From: Himantopus leucocephalus
Taxonomy: Eukaryota > Chordata > Aves > Charadriiformes > Recurvirostridae
Length of the DNA: 64,000 nt
Assembly (NCBI GenBank): GCA_003993805.1
Contig: RSEF01000004.1
Coordinates: 77,030,533-77,094,532, forward strand
Reading direction: 5' to 3'
Made by a program: the position numbers and the translations under genes. This document shows, piece by piece, positions 12,761-26,100 of this stretch. The first letter of the stretch is position 1. Every line of letters begins with the position of its first letter. The notes beneath the pieces were generated by a model. It did not search any database, was not told the origin of the DNA, and saw nothing but the letters and a program-made list of their open reading frames with translations.

Positions 12761-12786
12761 ACACACACACACACACACACACACAC
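12761..12786. repeat. (AC)13 microsatellite
   Basis: Perfect dinucleotide repeat of 26 bases; likely polymorphic in length. Confidence 0.97.
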
Positions 12787-15700
12787 TTCCCCTGATTCCA
12801 TCCAACTCAAACAACTGGCAGGAAAAATCTGACATAAGACGTCTAGAAAGTAAAGCAACTGAGGGCAGATAGGGGTCTCTTATTAAAAGAGAGGAAATGA
12901 AAATCATTAATTAAAAAATATACAGATTTGTATATAAAAGAATAAAGCATAGTGAGAACTAAAGGTTCCCTTTTATGACCTAAATAAATAAATACATTTG
13001 GCAAAACATGAATGAAGGTTATTTCTAGGCAGGTAAGAAACATCACAATGTATCTACATACAAAAACTGACAGATTGACACACAGAAATCAGAGAAACGT
13101 AAGAGGTTCATTATTGTAGAAAGTTGAATTTATGGCTTTTTTGAGGACTATAGCTAATGTTAGTAGAAACATGGTAAGATTAATATTAACTTGGGAATCA
13201 AAATCACAAACTAAAACAGGGAAAGAGTTGATTAAAGAGCAAATGACTGGGCTATATGTATGCAAATAAACAGGGTCTGATTAAATTCACTTTTGAGAAT
13301 TTTTGAAGTGTTTATGTCTGAAATCCTGGTAGCTATTCATAAATTCTATCAAAACATTAATGTCCCTGACAACCAGTGACTATTATCTATCTTGACTTTA
13401 TTAAACCCTTTGATGCATTCAGTCATCCTTTTGTCATTTTCAGAATTGGGCTTTTTTCAATTAATAGCAATTATAATTAATATGGTGTCTGAAAATAATT
13501 CAGTGGAGTTGAATTTAACTAGCATGTTTCTGCTTCTCCCCAATATATAGGCATTGTAAAATATGAAGCTTTTAATGACATTTTTCATTCCAGAAGCAGA
13601 AAATTATGTTTCTAAACTTTCATTAAAATATCATTTTTTGTTTTAAACATTGACCAGAAATATTTTTACCATTTTAAAATATTTTAAAGAATACCATTCC
13701 AATGCTCTTCAGTACCGATAGTTTAATTCCTCTCAAAAGAGACAGAAAAAATACTTCTGCTTGAAAGGAACCAATATTTTTTTAAAAAAACCACACAGTT
13801 GCTGTGGCTGCAGGGGACCCAAATAAATGCCAAGTACTGGGGAGATGTCATTTCACTAAGAACTAAACCGTTATTTCTCTATTGAGGAGCAGATAAAAAA
13901 GGGTCTGTTCAAAATTGTTGATCATGATAGCTGCCAAACCAAAATACTAATTTCTCATTTAATTTGACATTTAAATTAAAAGATATATGATGGAGAAAAT
14001 CCAAGCAGGTTAAATGCACAAGTGGTTGGAAAAAGCATCCTTCCAGTAGTTATTAGTAACATGCTCCCAAACTTGAAGGTTATTCACCATCATACCTCAC
14101 AGGGATCTGTCTTATTTGCAGTGCTGTTCACTAATTTATAATTTTTGAAATGAGGAAAAGGAAAATTGTGAGCACTTTAAGTGGGTAGACTACAATTCAA
14201 ATTTTTTAATTGAATAAATTTTTATGTTGGTCCATAATTTTATTGTCTAAATTAAAAAGAATTTGTTGGAAAAAAGAAGAAACTCCTTTACAATATGGTC
14301 TTACAAGCTATATTCTATCAATAAAATGCTCTGAGGAGCAAGCTGTGTACCTGTAGGCCTATACATGTCAAGAAGTGCCTAAGAGAAGTGATATTGCCTC
14401 CTAAAGCCAAATAATTGCATCAGCGAGATGAGGCATCCAGCCTCCAGAGAATGAAGTATAATTTATACCATTTACTTAGATGAAGAAGAATGAGAAACAT
14501 AAAGTGATAAACTTTGGGAAAATTTAAGGAACAATAAAAATGCAAAAGAATTTAACTTCAAAGCTCCTCAAACATTTCAACACACTCAAAATTGTGCTGT
14601 TGTTGCAAAAAAGAGAAAAGTCGTTCTGGGAATACTAATGAAAGGATTACCTGAATGACATGGGAGATGTTATGGATCTTTTCTGGAATGGTGTGGTCAG
14701 TTTCTGGCATTCCCTTTTCAAAGATCAAAGTACACTGAAGAGTGATACCTTTATTTCACTATGCTTGTATAGCTTTTGCAGACAGTCCTAAACACACAGT
14801 GCTCATGTTCCAAAACAACATGGTGCAATTCAGCTCTAGTCCAAAAACCATGTTAATACATTGGACTTCAGTTTGATTGAGCTAATCAGTCTAGTTTCTC
14901 AAGTGTATCATCACTGCTGTCAGCAAAAGAGGTTTTGAATTAACATAATCCAGCTTGGACAGGCAGACCACACTTGAGTCTATTTTCGTGAGACAATACA
15001 GATATATTTCCAAAGGGACTGGAAGTAAAAGATGGTAAACATACAAAAGATGAAGTATGAAAGTTTTGAAAACAACTGGAAGAAAATACCTCATTAAATT
15101 TCCCCTCAAAATGTCAATAACCATGTCTTTCAAAATAGTTTCATCTGATGAAGAAAAGCAAAAAGTGTTGCTTGTAATGTGATTTTACAAATATTGTAAG
15201 GTTCATTTTGCTATTTTGTTAACATGTGGAGCAAAGTGTACTGCAGGCTTGTGTCAATGTGTTCTTTTCTACCTATTATTTCTCTGAGGGGATTAAAATG
15301 TGATTCACTGATGTGTTCCAAGAAGTATTTTTTAACATTTGTTAAAAAAATCTGTGTAAAAGCTATCAGCTAAAAGTACAGCAAGGTAGTAGCTGTCACA
15401 CTTGCAAACCGTCAGTTTCAAATCAAAGGAAAAAGGTCACAGCTTTCTTTACTTCCCAAAAACATCAGGTGAAAACCTTTTCAATTTCTTGACTTTTCCC
15501 TTGAATTCAGCCAGATATGTTATATCTCCAGCTTTGTTCTTTTGCAAGTATTTACTTTCTTCTGTGATTTCTTCTAGCTACATCAGTCAGTAAAGAATGG
15601 TTAGATTACCTCAAAAGACTGGTCTGCACACAAGCTGTTACTTCACCTGGTGCTCAGTTCCCACTTCTTAATCCCAAAGCATCACCTTTTATTGTTACTT

Positions 15701-15809
15701 AGGATTTTATTTTTCTGTATGATTCAAGATAGGACTATGAAGCTAGATTCACTCACGTATGTTCTAAGAATTAGCTCAGTGAAAGATTAATTTTTTTAAA
15801 CTTCTGAAT

Positions 15810-15990
15810 TATGTAAGATTATATATTTTAATGTGAATGAAAATTATATTTTATGTTATTATATTTTAAAATTCTAATACATAAAATAATAAATAATGTA
15901 GACTATATTATATGTGAACAATAAATAATTATATAATTTTAAATCTGTATTATTATATATTTTAAATTATATTTTTTCAAATTATAATTT
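15810..15990. repeat. AT-rich low-complexity tract
   Basis: Nearly all A and T, built of TATTTTA, AATAAT and TTATAT words with few G or C bases. No unit repeats cleanly. Confidence 0.85.
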
Positions 15991-18900
15991 TTCATGACAT
16001 CACTGTTTTAAGGCTTATGTGAAATAAACTTGAAACTCTGGAATAATTTCTGAGCTGAATCAGAGTGCAACCCAGAACAGTCAGTAGTTAGAGCATTAAT
16101 TCTGTACATGTCCATTAATCTGAAGACATCAGGAACATATTAGATGAATGAATTAAATATATGGGTGTGATTTTGTTCCCATTTATAGACAGACAAATTT
16201 TAAATCCATCCATTAATATTTTTCTCCAGCAGAAATTAAATATGTTTTATAAAAGTTTCTGCAGAACATGCAGAACATCTCTATCACCTAAAATCTAGAA
16301 GGGATTAGAAAACATATATTTGACTCCTAAAATATATTAGTGAATGTAGGACTTCTTTAGCTCAGTAATTTTGGAAGTCTGATCTATGTGAATTTTACTT
16401 CGAATAACAATTAAAAAAAATAATTATTAGACACCGCCATAAAATGTTTTGTAAAGTGTGTATATTTAAATGAATTATTTTGAAATTCACTTTTTTTATT
16501 CCCTTTTGACTTACTGTGTATGTTGCTAATTTAGGTGTCATGCAATGTCAGTATGGCCGCAGAAAACTGTACTTCTTTTATCCTTTCAACTTGTCTAACA
16601 GTGATACTTTAATCTTTTAATCAATTCCTTTAAATGGTCTGTCACTTCAAGGACTGAAGTCTAGTGTTTATAGTTTAATTCCAGACTTCTCCAAAGGCAT
16701 ATTTTCATTTATCTATCACGTTATTCTCAGCTGTTCAGGGCAGAGCAAGATATACAGAAACTGACATCCTGTTTTCTTCTTGATGCTAAACATAAGACTT
16801 GGGAGAAAAGTCACTTTATATGCGTATAAATTGACCTTCAGCATAACGACTTCTTCCAAAAACTAGGTTTCCACAAGAGACAAAGGTTCAGAACTAGATT
16901 TGTATAAAAAGGAAGTGATACTTTTCTACTTTCACAGATATGATAAATCTGAAGCCAATTTGCTTACAATAATGTAAAATTTGAGTAATCAAAGAGGTAC
17001 CTAAGGAGAAGTAATGTAACTGATCTTATAATCACAGAGGACTCGTATGGAAACAAACAAACAAACAAAAAAAAACCCCAAAATCAGAAATACCTCATTT
17101 AGTTTATTTAGAAAATACAGAAAATCTAGAGAAATAATGGACTCAAAATTTTTATTGGTATTATGGCAAGAGGTATTCAATATAAAGACAGACTCCAGAC
17201 TGTAGAAAGGTAAATTTGCATGTAAAATTAGATGCCTAATGCAGCAGGTGTATTCTGTACTTAGAAATCAATTCAGTGACCTAAACAGAGCAGTCTGGTG
17301 TTGCTTTAGATGATTTAAAGTATAACAGATGTTCTTCAGCAACTGTTTCAGAAAGGTGTTCTTCTGTAGGTAGTACCATATATGCTACCTTCATGGAGAC
17401 ATCTCAATCTATCCAAGGCTTCTTAAATACTATTAAACTCCTCTATCTAGACAACTAAACCAAGCCCTAGACAGTTAAATGCAAGTATGTTCATGTGAAC
17501 TAAGAAAGGGATTCAGCCACCTATCCTTAGAGTTTTCTATCATTTTATGTGCTCTAGAATATCCTATCATTGCTGTTCTACCAGGATGAAGATCTCTTAC
17601 AGTTCCAGGGTGGCATAAGCCAGGCTCATGCAGGAGATAAGGTGTTGACTCAAATATCTCAATGTCATTAACCAGCCTAAGTTTAATCAGTGAAACCCAT
17701 CTCAAGATGTCTAAGTTACTGTTTTAGTAGAAGGTTGTCTAAGAAGGAGCTTTTAGTCTTATTTGATGTGTCCTGGTATAACCCCTTTAATTTCCAGATA
17801 CTGCTCCAAGAAATCATAAATTTCTGATGTCAGAATTATCAGCATCTTACACGTGTCTTGGCTATTCAAGAGCATCTCACATATTCCTGTGTTCTAGCAA
17901 CTGAATCACGTCACCTGACTGAGACATTTACATCCAAACACTAAATTTAGATCTAAAACCTGCTAACAAGTCCACCTTAAGCCTCAGTTCAGCGGCAAGA
18001 TCTTAGGCATCCAGGTTCCTTAAATTGGATGCATGAATTCTAGTTAGCTAAAATTATCTGTGATAAATTTCACCACCAGAACCTAACCATTTAGACTATC
18101 TACCAGACATAAGATTATGCATGTAATAAAACTTAAATAATATTTACATTCTTACATTTCTCGTGAAACATTTTGTTTTATTCTTTGTCTTTTAAACCAG
18201 TTAAATGATAAAAACATCCACTTTTTAAAATGAGACTTACAGGATTTTCATTAATTATTAAGTTGTCTTTTATTTCCAAATATTTGTACTAACTATGGAT
18301 GTCAGCCAGACAGGAAGTACTTTCAAAGAAATAGGTAAGTTTTGAATGAATCTGTTAAAAGTAAAGTATTAAGATGGAAGTGTTCTTGACTCCTAGTTCC
18401 ATACAGTTCCTAGCTCAGTACCCACTTTCCTAAGCTAGTAGGTATAGTGCTTAGTGAGATTTTTACACAGTGGAACCAAAATTTAATTTGTTAACGGAGT
18501 TGCTTTACTAGAAAACAATCTTTTACTGTGTACTAAAAAAATGAACAAAAGGGATTAAAATGTACTTTACTGTATTTTTCAGATCTATTTTAGTGCACAA
18601 CACTAGTAATTACTTGATTAAAATCAAATCTGACATGTTGATAATATTTTAATTAGTAATACTTCTGTGACTTGCTGGGAGGTGACATGCTAATTTTGGC
18701 TTGCAGCTTCAGAGACTGGCTGGGAAGCAGATGGAGTTAACTTGTAGAGTGGTCTCCCTCCTGCCTTCCATTTTTATGGTCTGTGGTAAACTGAAGCTTC
18801 TTAGTAGCGCTGGAAAAGGTGGAATTCTCTTTTTGTTCTCAGAAAAACATGATGAGATTACACTTTTGGCTTGCTAGTTTACCTTAGCATTTACCAGCAC

Positions 18901-21214
18901 AGCACATGTCTATAGAACAGCTGTTACATTTAACAGATATATTACTAGGAATTATTATAGTTCTGCTCTAGACAAATTTTCCATCTGAATGGAACCTCCT
19001 TCTGTTGAATCCAACACGCTTCTGCGGTCTCTGTCTTGTCACCAGAAGAGACACAGATTCTCGCTTGTTGCAGCAAAGCAAAAAAGAGTTAAAAACATAG
19101 CATTACTGCCTTTCCACTCTGACCTACTGTAGACTACTGACAATGACACCTCCTCTGTGTTTTTATAACAAACAGATAACTCAAACTAATGAGTGTTATC
19201 TCTTTTTCTTCCCCAAAACCAACAGTTTTCTAGGTTTGAATGTTGACTCTTGTGTTCATTGTAAATACCATTCCAGGTTCAAAATTCACGCAGAATTGCT
19301 GCTGATACACATCCTATCACGCTCCTGTAGGAGGAAACTGATAATCTTTTCCTCTCATCATCTGAGGCAACAGAGGTCACTCTTCTCCTGTCCTTGTTTT
19401 CAAGATCACTTAAAGGGTATATTTATAAAGCCCTTTGCAAAAATGCCATAGGTTTTCTCTGTCTCTGCTGAGGTATTAGACGCATTCACCTCTGTTCAGG
19501 GATAAGATCCTTTCATGCGAAGCATACTTTCAGCTTGGAAGTTTCAAGCACAGCACAGCAAGCTCATGACTATTATGAAATGACCCTATTATGACGTGAC
19601 AATTTTATGGGGTTTTTGTCAACTGGAATTGTTTCGCACTTATTTTATGCATGTAAATTATTTTCCTTTAAACCATTTGTTTTCATTCATTCCCCATAGT
19701 CTATTGTTATCTTTCCCATCTCCTCACTATCCCCTCTACATTTACAGTCCTGTTTGTAATAGATGGTGCAGATGTTCATGAGATGGTTCTTGCCTGTATT
19801 TCTGTTAGAGATAAATGACACAGTGGAAATATCTTTAATAAGATCAACTACTCTGTTTCCAAAAAAGGCTATTAGAAAATGACAGACATCTGAACGTAAG
19901 CCAGTCTCACTGAAAATAAATAGATAAGAAGGCCAAATTAAAACCAAAAATTGTATGGAGCTAAAACAATATCTAAGATTTCAATTAACTAAAGAAAACA
20001 GTCACATTTTGTGAGACTCAAAACAATTGGAGGCAAATATAACAAAGAAATTGAGGGAAGTCAGTGATTCTCATTAGACTGCTTAAATTACAGCTACGCA
20101 GCAGTGTAAGTTTTCAGGAACAGACCTTAAATCATTGTTTTGCTGACATCAACCTTATACATTAAAAGCAGGTACTGCAGAGTCTTCACAGTGGCCTTCA
20201 GCATGGCCAAATGGAGAAAAGAATTTCACTGAAGCTAGTGCTCTGATGCCAACAGAAAAATTGTAGAGGTGAGCAAGACAGTGGTGATGGAAGATGTCGC
20301 TCTAAAACTAGAAACATTTTTGACTGGGTTTTTTGGACTGTGTGCTGGGTCCTATACAGTTGAGCAATTTGAGTGAACAGACATGATATAATCTAATAAA
20401 AGCAACTGAACAGATAGAAAATGGAGTTTTCTCTGGTTAATTTCATTAGAAAATATTTGAAGAGAACAAAGAACCACAGACAGAAAAGGATAGTTTTCTG
20501 CTATTTCAAAACCGGTGCAGGAAAAAGAGATGTACTACAGTGGAACTATTTTCTGTTAGAGTTTTTATATGCAAAACCACAAGAAAACCTAAAATATATT
20601 ATTTTTATAGTTGATTTACTTAGTTATGAAGAGTTTATAAATAGACAACCAGATTAAATATGCCAAATGTATTCTTAAAATGACAACTATGCTAAAAGAG
20701 TTCAAACCTGAAGATGTCATAAAAGTTGATTTAAAAGTCAATGCATCTGTAAGAATATTTTCACTGACATCCTTGAAAAATATAAGAGTTTGATCATAAC
20801 GCAGAGATTTCATTAAAAAAAAAGACAAGTATTATATAGCAAAAGAGTTCAGCATTCTATAAACAAAATCTCTGCATTGGCTGACCTCTTAAATTAGTCA
20901 AATTCTATTCCAAAAATAAAAAAGCCATCACATAATAGGAATATTAATACACAAACATTTTCACTATTTACAGTATGACACACTGGACATGAGTTTGCAG
21001 CTCACCAGCTTCATTGATACCTCCTTTATTACAACTATCAGTAACTTATATGGAGAAGAATGAATTGAATCAAAATTTCAACTACTTTAATATAAAATAA
21101 AGGGAGTAACATCAGAAATAGGGAGGGAAACTTTCAGTAAATACACAGATAGTAAATATTACAGAAAATTATTGATATTATTAATTCTTGACTACAGCTA
21201 CAAATACCTTCATC

Positions 21215-21450
21215 ATATTACTGTTAAAAATATATATAGCTGTTAAATACATATTAAATATACTTAATAAATATATGAAACATTTATCATATTAACTAAA
21301 TTAAATATTTTCTATAGAATATTAATTGTATGTGTAATTTTTAATGCTAAATATATTTATAAATACGTACATATATGTGTATATATATGTACATATTAAC
21401 ATGTACCTACATATCTATGTCATAGATAGATATACATATATCATCAATAT
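21215..21450. repeat. AT-rich tract with TA/TACATA microsatellite
   Basis: Dense TATATA, TACATA and GTATATATATG words. The open frame 21344-21553, rich in Tyr and Ile, is a product of this composition. Confidence 0.85.
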
Positions 21451-22056
21451 ATCAGAACACAAGAAGCCAATTTGCAAATTTTTAATGGAAACAAACTTGA
21501 TGGAAGGCAAAAAATTCTTGGTCAACAAAATTATCTTGTCCAGTGGTGTCTAACTACTAAAAGCATAGATTTGATTCCGGAGGAACCAATCCACTTTGAA
21601 TGACCAGAAAAGAATCTGCCATAGGTCTATTAACGTTTCTAATAAAGAGCAGATTCTTGGAAAAAATATTTAAGATTGTCTGATTACAGAAGAGCGTGTA
21701 CTTTCTAAATATACTGAGGACAGTACAATATAGCTTGAGGATGAAATTACTGGTATCTAAACTACCACTGCGGACACAGGAACCAGATTGAATAACTAAC
21801 TATTGTGACTTACAAAACAAGAGTCTGGGGGCAAAAAATAGAAGAGGGACAAACATAACAAAGTAGCCTATAGATTCAGATAATGTTTGTGTAGGTAACT
21901 ATTTGGATATCAGGATTGCACTTGATATAGATCTTTTTTCAGTAATGAAAATCTGGTGCTTGGCGATGACTCAGTCTTAGCAGTAGCTCATAATAGGTTT
22001 ACCCTTTTACATTGCCATGTTGCTATGACAATGCATCTAAAATAGAGTTGGCTCAG

Positions 22057-23101
22057 ATAAGTGGACAGTGAGGTGGACTGAAAACTGGTTGAACTGCTGG
22101 ACTCAAAGGGTTGTGATCAATGGCACAAAGTCTAGTTGGAGACCAGTCACCTGAGTACCAGGGCTGATACTATTTAACTTCTTCATTCATGACCTGGGTG
22201 TTTGGACAGAGTGTGCTCCCAGAAAGTTTGCAGGTGATACAAACCTGCTAGAAGTGGTTGGTAAACCAGATGGTTGTTCTGCTGTTCAGAGGAACCTGGA
22301 TAGACTGGAGAAATGGGCCAAAAGTAATCTCAAAAAGTTTGGCAAAGAGAAATGCAAAGTCCTGTACCCGGGAAAGAATAAGCCCATGCATGAGAACATG
22401 CTGGGGCTGAACAGCTGGAAAGCAGCTTTGCAGGGAAGAAACTGAGGGTCCTGATGGACAGCAAATTGAACATGAGCCAGCAATGCTCCATTGCAGTGAA
22501 GAAGGCCGACAGCTTCCCAGGCTCCATTAGGAAGGACATTGCCAGGAGGTTGTGGGAGGTGATTCTCCCTGTTACCTCAGCATCGGTGAGGCCACATTTG
22601 GAATGCTGGGTCCGAGTCTGCGTTCCTCAGTAGCAAAGAGACATGGACACACTGGAGTAAGTCCTGCAAAGAGTCATGAAGATCATTAAAGACTTGAAAC
22701 ATCTGACATGTGAGGACAGGCTGAGAGAGCAGGGACTGTTAACCCTGGAGAAGGCTTGGGGGAATCTTGTCAATGTGTATAAATACCTGATGGGGTGGAG
22801 TAAAGAAGACAAAGACAGACTTCTCTTAGTGATCTTCAGTGAATGGGCAAGAAGGCACAAACTGATATACAAGAAATTCCACACAAGCATAAGAAAAAGC
22901 TTTTTTACAGTTAAGGTGGTCGAACACTGCACTAGGTTTCCCAGAGAGGTTGCGGAGACTCCTTCTTTGGAGATATTGATAACTCAACTTGGACACAGAC
23001 CTTAGTAACCTGCTGTATCTGATCCTGTTCTTAGCAGGAGCACTGAACTAGAAGATCTCCAGAGGATCCTTCTGACATGAACAATTCTGTGATACTGTAA
23101 T
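22057..23101 (+). mobile_element. CR1 LINE, 5'-truncated with complete 3' end
   Basis: Begins at 'ataagtggacagtgagg' inside the reverse transcriptase region and proceeds through a decayed motif C (FAGD in place of FADD, 22227-22238), 'ERARxxLKKFGKEKCKVL'-type sequence, 'aacatgagccagcaatgct', 'gtgaggacaggctgagagag', 'tgtgtataaatacctgatgg' and the 3' UTR to 'acaattctgtgatactgtaa'. The wording differs from the copy at 39445-41887, so it belongs to a different CR1 subfamily. Stops and frameshifts throughout. Confidence 0.92.
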
Positions 23102-26100
23102 ATACAACCACATTATACTAAGAGAAGAGCTAATTTACATTGGTTTCACCAGCTCCTCTGGCTGTGCCTTCATACATTGTTCAACAAGGTTGAGATGAGA
23201 TTTGATGGTCTCTAGAGATTCATTTTTGTTTTTTCTCCCTTAATTTTATAGTTTACTTGTGTGTAGATAGCAGCAAAATTAAAATGGTATAATGTATTTT
23301 GGTTGCGTTCTTTGAAACACTGAGGATATTAATGCCTGTTCTTTTTTTCAAAAGGGCTCAGTACTTAATGCCAAGTCACACTGTGATTTTGTACTTAAAC
23401 GAAATTCATGCTGAGAATTCCTAGTTTGCCAAGACACTCAAGAACTTTCACAACAAATGCAATGTATGCCCTAACTGAAAGAACTGTGACTGTGTTGTCA
23501 GTTTGATGAAATAAAGATAAAAACAGTGGTAATGCCCAGTGTTTCTAACTGCCCATTGTGTCTTTGTTGTAGAACTTTTGTGCAAACTGCAGTACAGTCT
23601 TTCTCTTTCTTATGCATTAATTTAAGGTTACGTGACTTTGCTGTCACAGCGACACAAAGGAAATGAAATTGCTGATATGGACTTCTCTGCTTCAACTAGA
23701 CAATAGAGAAGTTTTTATGTATTGATTTTTCTTTTCTACGTCATATGAAATGAAAACTATAATTTCTTTACTGATTTCACGTTTTGTAGTATAAGAAAAC
23801 TGACTGCTATGCACTGCTGGAATAGTATGATACATGAGTCAAAAATAGCTCTTAATCAGCTACACCAAAAAAAAACCAAATAAAATTAAACAAACCTCCA
23901 TCATTTCTTCAGAAAAAACAACCCCCCCATGTTTAATATAGTTATAGGTTTTAGGATATTTTTGTTTTAAAACTACTTCAACAGAAAGCTAGTATTTATA
24001 ATCAAAGTAAGAAACTCTGGAAACGAGTTACTGATATTATAGGATTTGAATAATAATCAAGATTCTCCATGCGAAAAAAAGTTTGTTTAGTTTGTATATT
24101 GTTTAAATTAAACACAAACACCTGCCTGAATTGCCCCCTCCATCCCAAAAAATTGGAAAATCCAAAATATTGAAAAAGTTTCAAAATATAGTATTGACAC
24201 AGTTTTTCTGAAATGTCATCTGTTCCATAGATGCTGGAGATGTGCAGTGCAGTTGACATTCTTATCGATTTCACTGCTGCTATAAAGCAAGAATGGCAAC
24301 TGTGCTGGATAACCATCCAGAGTCTGCTCGTTTCCAGCACAGTCAAAGAAACAGAATTTCAGGCACAGAAACCTGAAAACATATGTCCCAGAGTGCCAGG
24401 TATACTCCAGCCTCAGGATTTTCTAAAGGTCTTGGAATGTAGTTTATTTATCCAGGTATCTATAGTGTTCATTTTGTATTTGACCTAACCATCTAGATTA
24501 ATTTTATGTAATGATCCTTCTAGAGATGATGTATTGTCATAAAATGTACTTCTACAATCGATCAACCATTTGAGTTCTGATGCTGACTATGTGCCTCTAT
24601 TGTGAGAAGAGGAGTCAGATATAACTAGTTCATTAAGATGTTACGCTGGAGATGTTTAAAACTAAATAACAAGAAGACCCAGGTTTCTTGATAGGAACTA
24701 AAAGTGCTGGAAGTACTGGATGCTCAGCCATTGGGTGATCCCAATGTTTTTTTACAGTGTCAGTGACAGTGGCAGTTCCAAATCTATGAAAAATGAAGAC
24801 TATTGAGTCAGTGTTAAAATTGTTTAAAAGAAAAAGAGCTTCACCCTGGAAGGCAGAAGCATGGTTATACCTCATGTTTTTGACAAAGCCTTTAATGGTT
24901 CCACAGTTGCTATTTTATGCAAAATGTGCCTGAAAATATCTGGTTGCACAAGTTGTGACATTTTATCATCTGTTCTTCACATATTTTATTATTCGCTTGG
25001 CAGAAAATTTAAAGCTAACACTGTAGATATCAAACTATGCTGCTGTGAAATATATATGGCAAATCCTAAGGTTAAAGAATTTAGGCAGAAACATAATCTG
25101 TGTACATAAGCCTTAGTAAAGAAAACAAGGATAAGCACAAACATGCACGATATATGTAAGGACCAGCCCAGAAGAGATACTATAGATAAAAGAAACGTAT
25201 CAAGAGGAAAGGCATACCAGAACGACCAGTCATGCGTCTTGCACTTGCAGGCCTTGACAAAAGGTACAAATTCCACAAAACTGAAGGACACTGGCAGAAG
25301 ATTAGAACAGCATTCATGGAAAATCAGGTGATATTAAGAATTCTAGGGAAAGGAAGACATTTCACTCTACTGAAATGTAGATTTTGTTTGTGAAATGTGA
25401 GGGATTTCTTGCAAATTGGTGTTCATGACTTGAGAAAAACAAAGGATTTACATGTCTTAAGTATCATAGAGTAGCAGAAACAAAACAAAAAAAGCTTTAG
25501 CTGTGAAGAAAGCACAGGAAGATGTGCAGTGCCATTTAAGATGCCAAAGGTGATGCGGGTTGATTGCTGATCACACATGATGGATATCATGCAGGAGCTG
25601 TGGTGTGACCAGCACCAGTTTTTCTCAACTCATGCACAAGTATTCCACAGCTCCTGCATGATATCCATCAGCCCTCTTATGATGTTGTATTTATCCTGGC
25701 CCATCTCTAACAGTTCTGGATGTCTCTGTGCCAGCAATGAATCAAGTGCTGTGGGTCAACATTGTTCAGCAACTGAATCAAGCCCCTTCTTAGAGAAAAA
25801 TAAAGGAAGAAAGGTGAGAGGATAACAAAGTTCAGAAAGACCTCCATTTAAAATTTTGAACAGGGAACCCTGAAGATCAACAGATTCAATGTGTTTTAGA
25901 CCTATTGAAGAGGAAGGAAACTCTTTAAAATTTTACTGTAAGTAGCCCCATCTGGAGGGTGGATGTCAAAAGTCTGGGTCTTAAGCTGTTTAGGCAAAAC
26001 CAGCAATACCAATAGCTTAAACAGACAAACTAGGGAGCATAAAGATATCATGTAATGTTAAAACAATATGCAGATATGCAGGCTGCTGTGTTTTTTACTA

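Larger units (their letters stand above)
11599..22056. other. AT-rich non-coding stretch, no gene recognised
   Basis: No exon or protein motif is recognisable on either strand. It contains an AC microsatellite, two strongly AT-biased tracts and scattered A-rich tracts. Open frames of 60-100 codons (for example 17475-17705 minus and 19143-19451 plus) show no known domain. It is probably intergenic or deep intronic. Confidence 0.6.

Noticed and set aside
24231..24488. 85-codon plus-strand frame considered as an exon
   Set aside because: No recognisable domain and no convincing acceptor and donor pair; length is within chance expectation.
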